DNA from: Bacteroidales bacterium
Lineage (GTDB): Bacteria; Bacteroidota; Bacteroidia; Bacteroidales; Marinilabiliaceae
Assembly: GCA_024401335.1 (NCBI GenBank)
Contig: JAKSLH010000020.1
Location: forward strand, 1-53,039
DNA: 53,039 bases
Direction: 5' to 3'
Shown here: piece by piece, positions 1 to 7,135 of the stretch
How the letters are laid out: every line of letters begins with the position of its first letter
Position numbering within the stretch: position 1 is the first letter of the stretch
Notes under the pieces: generated by a model
What the model was told of the DNA's origin: nothing
The model's database searches: none
Seen by the model: the letters and a program-made list of their open reading frames with translations, nothing else
Translations under genes and position numbers: made by a program

Positions 1-205
1 TGCAGAGGTCGGCATAGCAATCCTGAAGACCCGCCCAGATAGTGTCGATAGAGTATGTCCAGAGACCATCTACGAGTTGATTTTCCCATGCATGGCTTCC
101 CTGAGCGATTGGCTTGTTGTTATTGTCAATAAGAACAGCCTTTATACGTGTAGAACCAAACTCAATACCAAGAATGGCCTTACCTGATTCAATAAAATTC
201 TTCAT
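1..205 (-). CDS. FGGY-family carbohydrate kinase, probable L-ribulokinase (N-terminal part, cut by window edge)
   Basis: Only the first 68 codons are in the window; the gene starts at 205 and runs off the left edge. The product begins [20 protein letters not shown] and continues to a tryptophan-rich stretch, the typical first ATP-binding strand-loop (G-I-E-F-G-S-T-R) of FGGY sugar kinases. It starts 10 nt after the araA stop, so it is the last visible gene of the arabinose operon. The expected role is ATP-dependent phosphorylation of L-ribulose to L-ribulose-5-phosphate in the cytoplasm. In Bacteroides the arabinose kinase resembles xylulokinase more than E. coli AraB, so the sequence alone cannot separate the two; the assignment rests on operon context. 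Confidence 0.8.
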   Translation of the reverse strand, partial: MKNFIESGKAILGIEFGSTRIKAVLIDNNNKPIAQGSHAWENQLVDGLWTYSIDTIWAGLQDCYADLC

Positions 206-215
206 TGATTACGAA

Positions 216-1748
216 TTATTTAAGTGCCTTATTGAGCATGTAGTAAACTTCGTTGTTTCTCAACTGCTGCTTGAAGTTAGAGATTGTAGTATCCTTGTTG
301 ATACCGATGAACTCGATGCCCATCATCTCTGCGAAGTCCTCCCAGTACTCAGCTGTGATCTCATAAGAGAAAGCTGAGTGGTGAGTACCACCAGCGAGGA
401 TCCATGCACCAGCACCGATCTCGAATGTAGGCTGTGGCACCCAAAGAGCAGAAGCTACTGGCAACTTAGGCATAGGTTTTGGCTTGATACATTCAACATC
501 GCTTGTGATGAGACGGAAGCGGTTACCGAGGTCTACGATTGTAGCCTTGCAGCCTGCACCTGTCTTAGAAGTGAACACAAGACGAGCTGTCTGCTGCTTG
601 CGGATGCCTATATCGAGGTGGTGTACTTCGAGAGTAGGCTTATCAACAGCAATGAGAGGAGTCACCTCAAGCATGTGGCTCTGGAGCGATGATGTCTGAC
701 CGTCAGCGAAGTTAAGAGTGTAGTCCTCGAGGAACGAGCAACCCTTCTCCATGCCCTGATTCATGATCCAGAGTGAACGGTAGAGACAAGCTGTCTTCCA
801 GTCACCCTCTGCACCGAAACCGATACCCTCAGCCATCAAACGCTGAGAAGCGAGACCAGGGATCTGGTCGAAACCGCAGAAATTAGGATCGTTGATGTCA
901 GCATCTCCAAGGTCGTCGAAGTTAGTAGTGAAAGCAGTAGCGCCCTCATCCTTCAACACGCGGCGGATAGCTATTTCTGCCTTAGCAGCATTCTTTACTT
1001 TTTCCCAGTAAACCTTCTCGCCACTTTCGTCAATCTTGATAGTATAGAGTTTCTTGTATTCTTCAACGAGAGCATCAGCCTCAGCATCAGTAACCTTCTT
1101 GAAGTAGTCCATCAAAGAAGATACTGGATAGTAGTCAACATGGTAGCCAAGACGCTGCTCAAACTCTACGCGGTCGCCATCTGTTACGGCAACATTGTTC
1201 ATGTTCATACCGAACATCAAGCAACGAACATTGTGAGCATCATTTACTGCTGCTGCTACACGAGCCCATACAGCGATCTTCTTAAGAGCCTCTTTGTCCT
1301 TCCAGTAACCAACAACAACCTTACGCTGGATGCGCATACGAGTGCAGATATGACCATACTCGATATCGCCGTGAGCCGACTGGTTGAGGTTCATGAAGTC
1401 CATGTCCATTGTATCCCAAGGAATCTCAGCATTGTACTGAGTGTGGAAATGGAGCAATGGCTTCTGAAGCTGCTGAAGACCCTTGATCCACATCTTAGCT
1501 GGAGAGAATGTGTGCATCCAAGTGATAACACCGGCACACTTAGGATCGTTATTAGCAGCCTGCATAACAGCCTCAACCTCCTTTGAAGAGTTAGCTGTAC
1601 CCTTATATACGACTTTTACAGGAATGATACCGCTCTTGTTCAAGCCTTCTACCATTTCCTTAGAGTGACCGTCAACAGCAACAACAGCGTCGCCACCATA
1701 GAGCAACTGCGCACCAGTCACCCACCACAATTCTATATTTTCAAACAT
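216..1748 (-). CDS. araA: L-arabinose isomerase
   Basis: A 510-residue product, close to the usual 500 for AraA. It starts MFENIELWWVTGAQLLYGGD, the standard N-terminus, and contains the family segments GVITWMHTFSPAKMWI, LHFHTQYN and GGTHHSAFSY; the last carries one of the metal-binding histidines. It converts L-arabinose to L-ribulose with a divalent metal, in the cytoplasm. It is transcribed leftward, downstream of the inserted four-helix-bundle gene and 10 nt upstream of the kinase gene. The 57 nt before its start hold one arm of the inverted repeat described separately, so its translation region may have been altered by that insertion. Confidence 0.96.
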   Translation of the reverse strand: MFENIELWWVTGAQLLYGGDAVVAVDGHSKEMVEGLNKSGIIPVKVVYKGTANSSKEVEAVMQAANNDPKCAGVITWMHTFSPAKMWIKGLQQLQKPLLHFHTQYNAEIPWDTMDMDFMNLNQSAHGDIEYGHICTRMRIQRKVVVGYWKDKEALKKIAVWARVAAAVNDAHNVRCLMFGMNMNNVAVTDGDRVEFEQRLGYHVDYYPVSSLMDYFKKVTDAEADALVEEYKKLYTIKIDESGEKVYWEKVKNAAKAEIAIRRVLKDEGATAFTTNFDDLGDADINDPNFCGFDQIPGLASQRLMAEGIGFGAEGDWKTACLYRSLWIMNQGMEKGCSFLEDYTLNFADGQTSSLQSHMLEVTPLIAVDKPTLEVHHLDIGIRKQQTARLVFTSKTGAGCKATIVDLGNRFRLITSDVECIKPKPMPKLPVASALWVPQPTFEIGAGAWILAGGTHHSAFSYEITAEYWEDFAEMMGIEFIGINKDTTISNFKQQLRNNEVYYMLNKALK

Positions 1749-1763
1749 CGTTTTAAAATTTTC

Positions 1764-1795
1764 AATTCACAATCTACAATTCACAACTCACAATT
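1764..1795. repeat. Left arm of 32-nt imperfect inverted repeat around the four-helix-bundle gene
   Basis: The arm is itself repetitive, made of AATTCACA-like units. Its reverse complement matches 2189-2220 at 28 of 32 positions. It lies between the araA start and the stop of the four-helix-bundle gene. Confidence 0.85.
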
Positions 1796-1805
1796 AAGTG
1801 AATTA

Positions 1806-2180
1806 TCACTGAGACTGTGATAAGTTATTTTTTAGTTTATTAATTATCGATATAAGCAATCTATTAATCTCTTGACAATCATTATTCAGACTTTCATATT
1901 GCCTCTGATCTATATACTCAGATTGGTACAACAATTCCAACCAATACTCCGTTTCGTTAGCCTCCTTCAAAGCCAACTTCAACTTATGTATAAAATCAGT
2001 TCTACTTTCTGCATGTTCAGCTTCTCTGATATTTGCACCAATACTAGTACCTGATTTTAGTATTTGTGTACAGATAGGATGCTCTGCGATTGACATATTG
2101 CAAAGAAGAAAACGAGACATCTTTACTATCCTAACAGCAAAGTCTAAACTTTTCCTTTTTACAATATTATCACTTTTCAT
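1806..2180 (-). CDS. Four-helix-bundle protein of the 23S rRNA intervening-sequence (S23) family
   Basis: A 124-residue, almost entirely helical product with the S23-family pattern: an N-terminal KSLDFAVRIV helix, then KSGTSIGANIREAEHAESR (the conserved S-x-S/T-I-x-x-N-I-x-E-x loop), then KLKLALKEANETEYWLELL. Such proteins were first seen in insertions in bacterial 23S rRNA genes and are common as stray genes in Bacteroidetes; Avd of diversity-generating retroelements has the same fold. The function is unknown. No reverse transcriptase or variable repeat is nearby. The gene sits between araD and araA, is more AT-rich than both, and is enclosed by 32-nt inverted repeats, so it is probably a later insertion. 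Confidence 0.9.
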   Translation of the reverse strand: MKSDNIVKRKSLDFAVRIVKMSRFLLCNMSIAEHPICTQILKSGTSIGANIREAEHAESRTDFIHKLKLALKEANETEYWLELLYQSEYIDQRQYESLNNDCQEINRLLISIINKLKNNLSQSQ

Positions 2181-2188
2181 CTCAAGGC

Positions 2189-2220
2189 AATTGTGAATTG
2201 TGAATTATGAATTGTGAATT
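2189..2220. repeat. Right arm of 32-nt imperfect inverted repeat around the four-helix-bundle gene
   Basis: Built of TTGTGAATT-like units and complementary to 1764-1795 with four mismatches. It ends 3 nt from the araD stop codon. No target-site duplication could be recognised outside the arms. Confidence 0.85.
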
Positions 2221-2223
2221 TAA

Positions 2224-2934
2224 CTAATGCTTCTGTCCCTTCTGACCATAATATGCATTAGGCCCATGCTTACGCATGTAATGCTTCTCTACAAGAAGAG
2301 GATTCATTGTTGTCATAGGGTTAACACTGAAGCTGATAAAAGCCATTTGTGCTACCTGTTCCATAACCTTTGCATTGTAAACAGCATTGTCTGGCGATGT
2401 ACCCCATGAGAAAGGACCGTGGTTCTTTACGAGAACGGCTGGAGTGTGATCAGGATTGATCTTGCGGATATTCAAGATTTCATCAACAATTACATTACCT
2501 GTCTCAAGTTCATACTGACCTTCAACCTCTTCCTTTGTCATGTCACGTGTACAAGGGATAGCCTTGTAGAAATAGTCGGCATGTGTTGTACCGATATTAG
2601 GGATATCCTGACCCGCCTGAGCGAAGGCTGTAGCGTATGTCGAGTGAGTATGGACAACACCCTGGATATTAGGGAAAGCACGATAGAGTACCAAGTGAGT
2701 TGGAGTGTCTGACGATGGGTTAAGATCACCCTCTACAACCTTACCAGTGTTGAGGTCGACAACAACCATATCGGAAGCCTTCATCGAGTCATAATCAACA
2801 CCCGATGGCTTGATAACAACGAGGCCTTTCTCGCGGTCGATACCGCTAACGTTACCCCAAGTAAATATTACAAGTCCCTGCTTAACCAAGTCGAGGTTAG
2901 CCTTAAAGACTTTTTCCTTAAGTTCTTCAAGCAT
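2224..2934 (-). CDS. araD: L-ribulose-5-phosphate 4-epimerase
   Basis: A 236-residue class II aldolase/epimerase of normal length. Visible motifs are the zinc-binding pair in [17 protein letters not shown], the ISGxxxG-type phosphate loop (VSGIDREKG, with KPSGVDYD), and KNHGPFSWG with the third zinc histidine. It converts L-ribulose-5-phosphate to D-xylulose-5-phosphate, the last step of arabinose catabolism, feeding the pentose phosphate pathway. It lies downstream of the symporter gene, separated by about 90 nt that contain a 30-nt palindrome. Confidence 0.95.
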   Translation of the reverse strand: MLEELKEKVFKANLDLVKQGLVIFTWGNVSGIDREKGLVVIKPSGVDYDSMKASDMVVVDLNTGKVVEGDLNPSSDTPTHLVLYRAFPNIQGVVHTHSTYATAFAQAGQDIPNIGTTHADYFYKAIPCTRDMTKEEVEGQYELETGNVIVDEILNIRKINPDHTPAVLVKNHGPFSWGTSPDNAVYNAKVMEQVAQMAFISFSVNPMTTMNPLLVEKHYMRKHGPNAYYGQKGQKH

Positions 2935-2966
2935 TGCTATATGTCTATATTGTTAGTTTGAGATAA

Positions 2967-2996
2967 AGTAGAGACGTGGCATGCCGCGTCTCTACT
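2967..2996. repeat. REP-like 30-nt palindrome between symporter gene and araD
   Basis: Two 15-nt arms (2967-2981 and 2982-2996) abut with no loop and pair at all but one position, where the plus strand has T opposite G. It has no T-tract in the direction of operon transcription, so it is not a classical terminator. The inner 12 nt of both arms (AGAGACGTGGCA and TGCCGCGTCTCT) recur exactly at 17331-17366, which indicates a dispersed repeat family. Confidence 0.8.
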
Positions 2997-3023
2997 TGCT
3001 ATTGATTATCAAAAATCTATTGT

Positions 3024-4748
3024 TTAGAAGAAGTATGCATAGAATGCAGCGCAGCAAGCGATAACACCAAGTGTGCCAACGATATCCCATACATTCCAGC
3101 TATCGCGAATCTGCTTCTTGAAGTCGGCAGTAAATGTGATAGCTGCAATCTGCTCCTCTGTTGGTTTTGGAGTGAAGAATGAAACTACAACCATCAAGAC
3201 AACAAGGAATACAAGCAACCAGCACTCGAATACGAGCCAGTTTGTCTGCCAGAACCATGCTGTGTTCTCCCAGAAAGCACCTTCCATAACATCGTGACCT
3301 GTGTTAGTCAAGATGTTAGTAAGGAGACGGATCATACCGATAACGAAACCAGCTATCATGCCCCACTCACCTGCCTTAGGAGTGATCTTCTTAGAGAAGA
3401 TACCGAGAGTAAACACGGCAACCATAGCAGGAGCGAGGAGCGACTGAATACCCTGGAGGTAGTCGTAGAGTGAACCGAGGCTCATCATTACAGGAATCCA
3501 AGCGAAACCGAGGATAACGACAACAACTGTTGCGATACGGCCAACGAGAACATAATGCTCCTCTGTCATACCCTTCTTCATTGGCTTGTAGAAGTCCTCT
3601 GTGAAGAGTGTTGCGCATGAATTGAAGAATGCTGCGAGCGAAGCAACGAGAGCACAAACGAAACCGATAGTCACAATACCCTTAACACCAGCAGGAAGGA
3701 TATTCTTAACCATGATGGCAAATGCAGCATCTGTCTCGTCAAGAGCGATATCTCCACGTGAAGCGAGTGCTGCGCAGATCATACCTGGAATAAGGAACAT
3801 GAACACTGGCAAGAGCTTGAAGAAACCGGCAGCAATAGTACCACGACGTGCGCGCTGCATGATAACCTCGTTGCTCTCGTTAGGAGTCTGACCAAGTACA
3901 CGCTGTACGATATGCTGGTCAGTACACCAGTACCAGAAACCGATGATAGAAGCACCGATGAACACTACGAAACCAGGATAATCCTGATACATGCCATCTC
4001 CTTCTTCCCAGTGGAACATGTGTGTTGTACCGTAACCATTGTTGAGCTTACCGCAGAAGTCCATCATTGAAGTCCAACCCTCGCAGATGCTACCATTGCC
4101 GAGTGTTGCAAGGCCAAGGAAGAGCACGAGGAACGAACCGATGATAAGGATAGGAGTCTGGATTGTTGAAAGTGTCATTACACCCTTCATACCACCAAAG
4201 ACAGTAAAGACGCATGTGATGAGGATAAGACCTACAGCACCATACCAGAATGGAATGCCAAGGAGAAATTCGAAGAAGATACCACCTGTAAACGCTGTCA
4301 CACTCACCTTTGTGAGGATATACGCTACGAGAGTAATGATCGAAAGCCAAGAACCTGTTGCCTTTGTATAACGGAACTTGAGGAAGTCTGGCATTGTGAT
4401 GATCTTGCCCATCTTGTTGATGAGAAGCTGATAGAAAGGAACGAAGAGCCAGCCGAGGATGAGGATCATCCATCCCTGCATCTCCCAGTGAGCCATACCT
4501 ACACCCGACTTAGCACCTGTACCTGCCAAACCAACGAGGTGTTCAGAACCGATGTTGGCAGCAAAAATTGCCATACCGATTACATACCAAGGTTCACCCT
4601 TACCGAAAAGGTAAGCTGATGAGTCTTCGCCCTGCTGTGCCATCTTGTCTTTCTGGATAGCACGCCAAACTGCCCAAATCACACCAAGCAGACCAACGAC
4701 GAGAATCGCCCAGTCAAGCCAGATGAATTCATTTATTGTCCAATTCAT
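3024..4748 (-). CDS. Sodium:solute symporter (SSS family), probable L-arabinose transporter
   Basis: A 574-residue polytopic membrane protein with about 14 hydrophobic segments. It has the SSS signature regions: WYVIGMAIFAANIGSEHLVG near the N-terminus (unwound first helix), FWYWCTDQHIVQRVLG in the middle and SSS-type spacing of polar residues, as in the SGLT/vSGLT sugar symporters. It should import sugar with sodium across the inner membrane. Its place as first gene before araD, araA and the kinase matches the Bacteroides arabinose operon, whose transporter is of this family, so arabinose is the likely substrate; a related sugar cannot be excluded. A Bacteroidetes -7 box lies at 4791-4798. 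Confidence 0.92.
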   Translation of the reverse strand: MNWTINEFIWLDWAILVVGLLGVIWAVWRAIQKDKMAQQGEDSSAYLFGKGEPWYVIGMAIFAANIGSEHLVGLAGTGAKSGVGMAHWEMQGWMILILGWLFVPFYQLLINKMGKIITMPDFLKFRYTKATGSWLSIITLVAYILTKVSVTAFTGGIFFEFLLGIPFWYGAVGLILITCVFTVFGGMKGVMTLSTIQTPILIIGSFLVLFLGLATLGNGSICEGWTSMMDFCGKLNNGYGTTHMFHWEEGDGMYQDYPGFVVFIGASIIGFWYWCTDQHIVQRVLGQTPNESNEVIMQRARRGTIAAGFFKLLPVFMFLIPGMICAALASRGDIALDETDAAFAIMVKNILPAGVKGIVTIGFVCALVASLAAFFNSCATLFTEDFYKPMKKGMTEEHYVLVGRIATVVVVILGFAWIPVMMSLGSLYDYLQGIQSLLAPAMVAVFTLGIFSKKITPKAGEWGMIAGFVIGMIRLLTNILTNTGHDVMEGAFWENTAWFWQTNWLVFECWLLVFLVVLMVVVSFFTPKPTEEQIAAITFTADFKKQIRDSWNVWDIVGTLGVIACCAAFYAYFF

Positions 4749-4790
4749 GTTTTTAGTATTATAGTTATTGTTTTTATTCTTTTACGAATG

Positions 4791-4798
4791 CAAAGATA
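4791..4798 (-). promoter_or_regulatory. -7 promoter box of the arabinose operon
   Basis: On the minus strand this reads TATCTTTG, a perfect match to the Bacteroidetes TAnnTTTG box, 42 nt before the symporter start. No good TTTG -33 box is present at the usual distance, which is compatible with an activated promoter. Confidence 0.65.
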
Positions 4799-4826
4799 AG
4801 TTAACGACATGATTGGATGGTGCGAA

Positions 4827-4857
4827 AAAAGTACATTTTAAGTGGACAAAAGTACAT
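4827..4857. promoter_or_regulatory. Pair of AAAAGTACAT direct repeats, candidate operator of the arabinose operon
   Basis: AAAAGTACAT occurs at 4827-4836 and again at 4848-4857, with a period of exactly 21 nt (two helical turns), just upstream of where RNA polymerase would contact the symporter promoter. The Bacteroides ortholog of this operon is controlled by the Nudix-type regulator AraR. Assigning these repeats to AraR is inference; its gene is not in the window. Confidence 0.5.
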
Positions 4858-4862
4858 CAAAT

Positions 4863-4894
4863 GAAAAAAAAGGCCGTTGGAACACCAACGGCCT
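4863..4894 (-). terminator. Intrinsic terminator of the glucokinase gene
   Basis: A 10-bp stem (4871-4880 with 4885-4894) with a 4-nt loop is followed on the minus strand by an uninterrupted run of eight T. It begins 43 nt after the ROK kinase stop codon. Confidence 0.9.
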
Positions 4895-4936
4895 CACATA
4901 TGATATTGTAATAAATATCTAAGATTGAGCTATTTG

Positions 4937-5908
4937 CTATGCCTTTTCTACTTCTTTCCAAACGAGTGACGAAGCACCTACGATTGCGGCATCACCGAGT
5001 TTCAATTTAGAAGGAAGGATCTTGACTTTACCCTTGAAAGTAGCGAGAAGATAGCCTTCAAGTTTCTCCTTGATAGGGTTGAAAAGAATGTCACCGGCAG
5101 CTGTTGGACCACCGAAGAGGAATATAGCCTCAGGGCTTGTGTGGTGGATAGTGTCTGCCAAACCACGAGCGAGATAGTCACCAGTGATCTCAAATACCTT
5201 AAGTGCTATCTTGTCACCCTGAACGGCTGCGTTGTAGATATCCTTTGACTCAAGGTCGTTGTATGACTTATTTGCCAAGAGACTGTCTGTTGCATTGTAA
5301 TATGCGAGGAGCTCAAATGCTGTACGCTTCATACCACCAGCCGAGCAATAAGCCTCAAGGTGACCATTGATACCGCAACCGCAAGCACGACCACCTGGTA
5401 CGAGCATTGTGTGACCACACTCACCAGCGAAACCGTCATGACCATAAACGAGGTCACCGTTAACGATGATACCAGAACCAACACCTGTACCAAGTGTGTA
5501 CATCACGAAGTTCTTCATTCCCTTAGCACCGCCATAGATCATCTCACCCATAGCTGCTGCATTGGCATCGTTTGTAAGAGCAATGTTACGCATCTCTGGC
5601 ATTGCACTCTTAAGAAGGCTTACGAGTGGTACAACACCCTTGAATGCCAAGTTTGGAGCATGCTCAATATTACCAGTATAGTAGTTCGCATTTGGCGCAC
5701 CAATACCAATGCCTTCGCAGTCAACCATACCCTTTAAGCCGGCGAGAAGCTCACGAACTGTTGCTGCTATGCTTGCAACATATGAATCTACATTACCGTC
5801 TTTAGGAGTTGGAATAGATGTCTTTGACAATACATCACCTTCCTGATCAACTACACCGATGGCTGTATTTGTACCGCCAATGTCAATTCCTAATGCTACT
5901 TTTTTCAT
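4937..5908 (-). CDS. ROK-family sugar kinase, probable glucokinase
   Basis: A 323-residue ROK kinase. The ATP-binding phosphate-1 motif DIGGTNTAIGVVD is near the N-terminus, followed by the catalytic segment TNDANAAAMGE, phosphate-2 GTGVGSGIIVNG, GECGHTMLVPGG, and the zinc-binding CGCGINGHLEAYCS. The expected reaction is ATP-dependent phosphorylation of glucose, but ROK kinases also act on N-acetylhexosamines, fructose or allose, and the residues seen here do not fix the substrate. It is a single gene between its own terminator on the left and a leader of about 200 nt with a promoter at 6118-6150 on the right. Confidence 0.9.
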   Translation of the reverse strand: MKKVALGIDIGGTNTAIGVVDQEGDVLSKTSIPTPKDGNVDSYVASIAATVRELLAGLKGMVDCEGIGIGAPNANYYTGNIEHAPNLAFKGVVPLVSLLKSAMPEMRNIALTNDANAAAMGEMIYGGAKGMKNFVMYTLGTGVGSGIIVNGDLVYGHDGFAGECGHTMLVPGGRACGCGINGHLEAYCSAGGMKRTAFELLAYYNATDSLLANKSYNDLESKDIYNAAVQGDKIALKVFEITGDYLARGLADTIHHTSPEAIFLFGGPTAAGDILFNPIKEKLEGYLLATFKGKVKILPSKLKLGDAAIVGASSLVWKEVEKA

Positions 5909-6117
5909 TTTTATTATAGTTTATTCTTGTTGTTTAATGAATTGTGCAATTTTATCAATTTTAACGCAATTTTCCAAATGAAAATCAGAAAACTAGAACC
6001 TCCATAAAACAAAGCGACCAACCCACTAAGGAGCTGGCCGCTTTTGTCGTCAAACTTATATAATACTAAAAAAACTCGAAAATCTTTTTCTGGTTATCGA
6101 TGTGTTATCGAACAATG
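5909..6117 (-). promoter_or_regulatory. Long leader of the glucokinase gene (candidate attenuator or small-RNA region)
   Basis: About 200 nt separate the mapped promoter from the glucokinase start. The region holds a long hairpin with a T-rich tail (6003-6047), described separately, and two TCGATAAC copies near 6100. No convincing ORF was found in it on either strand. Plus-strand sequence between 6150 and 6375 is AT-rich and shows no further gene. Confidence 0.5.
6003..6047 (-). terminator. Terminator-like hairpin inside the glucokinase leader
   Basis: On the minus strand, a 16-bp stem (6047-6030 with 6024-6009, one bulged A) with a CTTAGT loop is followed by TTTTATG. Several pairs are G-U on the minus-strand RNA but would be A-C mismatches on the opposite RNA, so the structure is adapted to leftward transcription. 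It lies about 65-110 nt downstream of the expected start site and 95 nt before the glucokinase ATG. Confidence 0.65.
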
Positions 6118-6150
6118 CAAAGATAGGCTCATCAAGTGGTTGGATACAAA
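6118..6150 (-). promoter_or_regulatory. Promoter of the glucokinase leader
   Basis: On the minus strand, TTTG (6150-6147) is followed after 21 nt by TATCTTTG (6125-6118), a full match to the Bacteroidetes sigma-ABfr consensus. Transcription should start near 6111 and run leftward. Confidence 0.75.
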
Positions 6151-6375
6151 TAATCATCAACATAAATATACGCCATTGCTACGTATCAACCATTTTTATA
6201 ATACGCTAGCAATACGTCAATATTTCACACAACGCTGATTATCAATATATTACTCTAAATACCACTACTCAAACTAATAATTCACCTCAACAAATATGAT
6301 ATTTAGATAACCAAAACATGACGGCTTACGTAAAACAACACAACTAGAATAAAGAATACTAATTTACATATCAAA

Positions 6376-7014
6376 ATGAAGAAGATTACACTCATTATTG
6401 CCGCTATTGCAGCACTCTTTTCGACAAATGCAAACGCACAGTTGAAGAACGACACAGAAGGCTACCAGCGCTACGAAGTATCATTTGTTGCACAGAAATT
6501 CGACTGGGGACATGATGACAACACTAAACTCAAAGGCTTTGAGCTCGGCTACATCAATGGCATAAACGTAACCAACAAGCTCCCTATATTCTTGGAACTC
6601 GGAGGTCAGCTTACATGGACACACGCTAACGATGAAATCGCAACTGGCGAAGAACTGAAGCATACTTTCATGAGCATCGCTATACCTGTCAATGCTGCAT
6701 ATAAGATAGCATTCGCAAGCAGCGAAAACATCACTATCGTTCCATTTATAGGTCCTAACTTCAAGTTCAACCTCATCGGCAAGGAAAAGGGCTCTATACT
6801 TGGCAACGAATACGACTTGTCATTCCTCAACAAGGATGATATGGGCGGTAAAGATAACAAGGCATCCCGTTTCCAGGTTGGCATGAACCTTGGTGTAGGT
6901 GTGAATATCAGCAAACTTCTTTATATAGGCTACCATTTCCAGCCTGACTTCGCAGACTATCTTGATGGCGTCAAGGCTAAGACTAACTACATTACAGTTG
7001 GTGTAAACTTCTAA
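6376..7014 (+). CDS. Outer-membrane beta-barrel protein (porin-like family)
   Basis: A 212-residue protein with a clear signal peptide (MKKITLIIAAIAALFSTNANA, cleavage before QLKND). The mature part alternates hydrophobic and polar residues as in beta strands, with aromatic girdle residues, and ends in YITVGVNF, a terminal-strand pattern with the C-terminal phenylalanine needed for BAM insertion. It resembles the small OMP_b-brl barrels abundant in Bacteroidetes. No substrate can be named. It is a single-gene unit that ends in a strong bidirectional terminator. Confidence 0.85.
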   Translation: MKKITLIIAAIAALFSTNANAQLKNDTEGYQRYEVSFVAQKFDWGHDDNTKLKGFELGYINGINVTNKLPIFLELGGQLTWTHANDEIATGEELKHTFMSIAIPVNAAYKIAFASSENITIVPFIGPNFKFNLIGKEKGSILGNEYDLSFLNKDDMGGKDNKASRFQVGMNLGVGVNISKLLYIGYHFQPDFADYLDGVKAKTNYITVGVNF

Positions 7015-7050
7015 GCTGACACAAAGGAAGTCTATAGAAGACATAAAACA

Positions 7051-7090
7051 ACAAAGGAGTGCAAGTCAACTTGCACTCCTTTGTTTGTTA
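7051..7090. terminator. Bidirectional terminator between the beta-barrel gene and the convergent signalling operon
   Basis: A nearly perfect 16-bp stem (7051-7066 with 7069-7084) is flanked by a TTTGTT tail on the right and by an A-rich stretch (AAAACA) on the left, which gives a T-rich tail on the minus strand. It should stop transcription from both convergent sides. Confidence 0.85.
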
Positions 7091-7135
7091 TTGTCTTCAA
7101 CTTCTACGTGAGCATTAACATACAAACGCTCGCCA

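Noticed and set aside
1806-2180. Part of a diversity-generating retroelement because Avd has the same fold
   Set aside because: No reverse transcriptase, template repeat or variable repeat was found near it.
6044-6238. Plus-strand 64-codon open frame upstream of the beta-barrel gene
   Set aside because: It overlaps the minus-strand glucokinase promoter and leader hairpin and has no protein-like composition.
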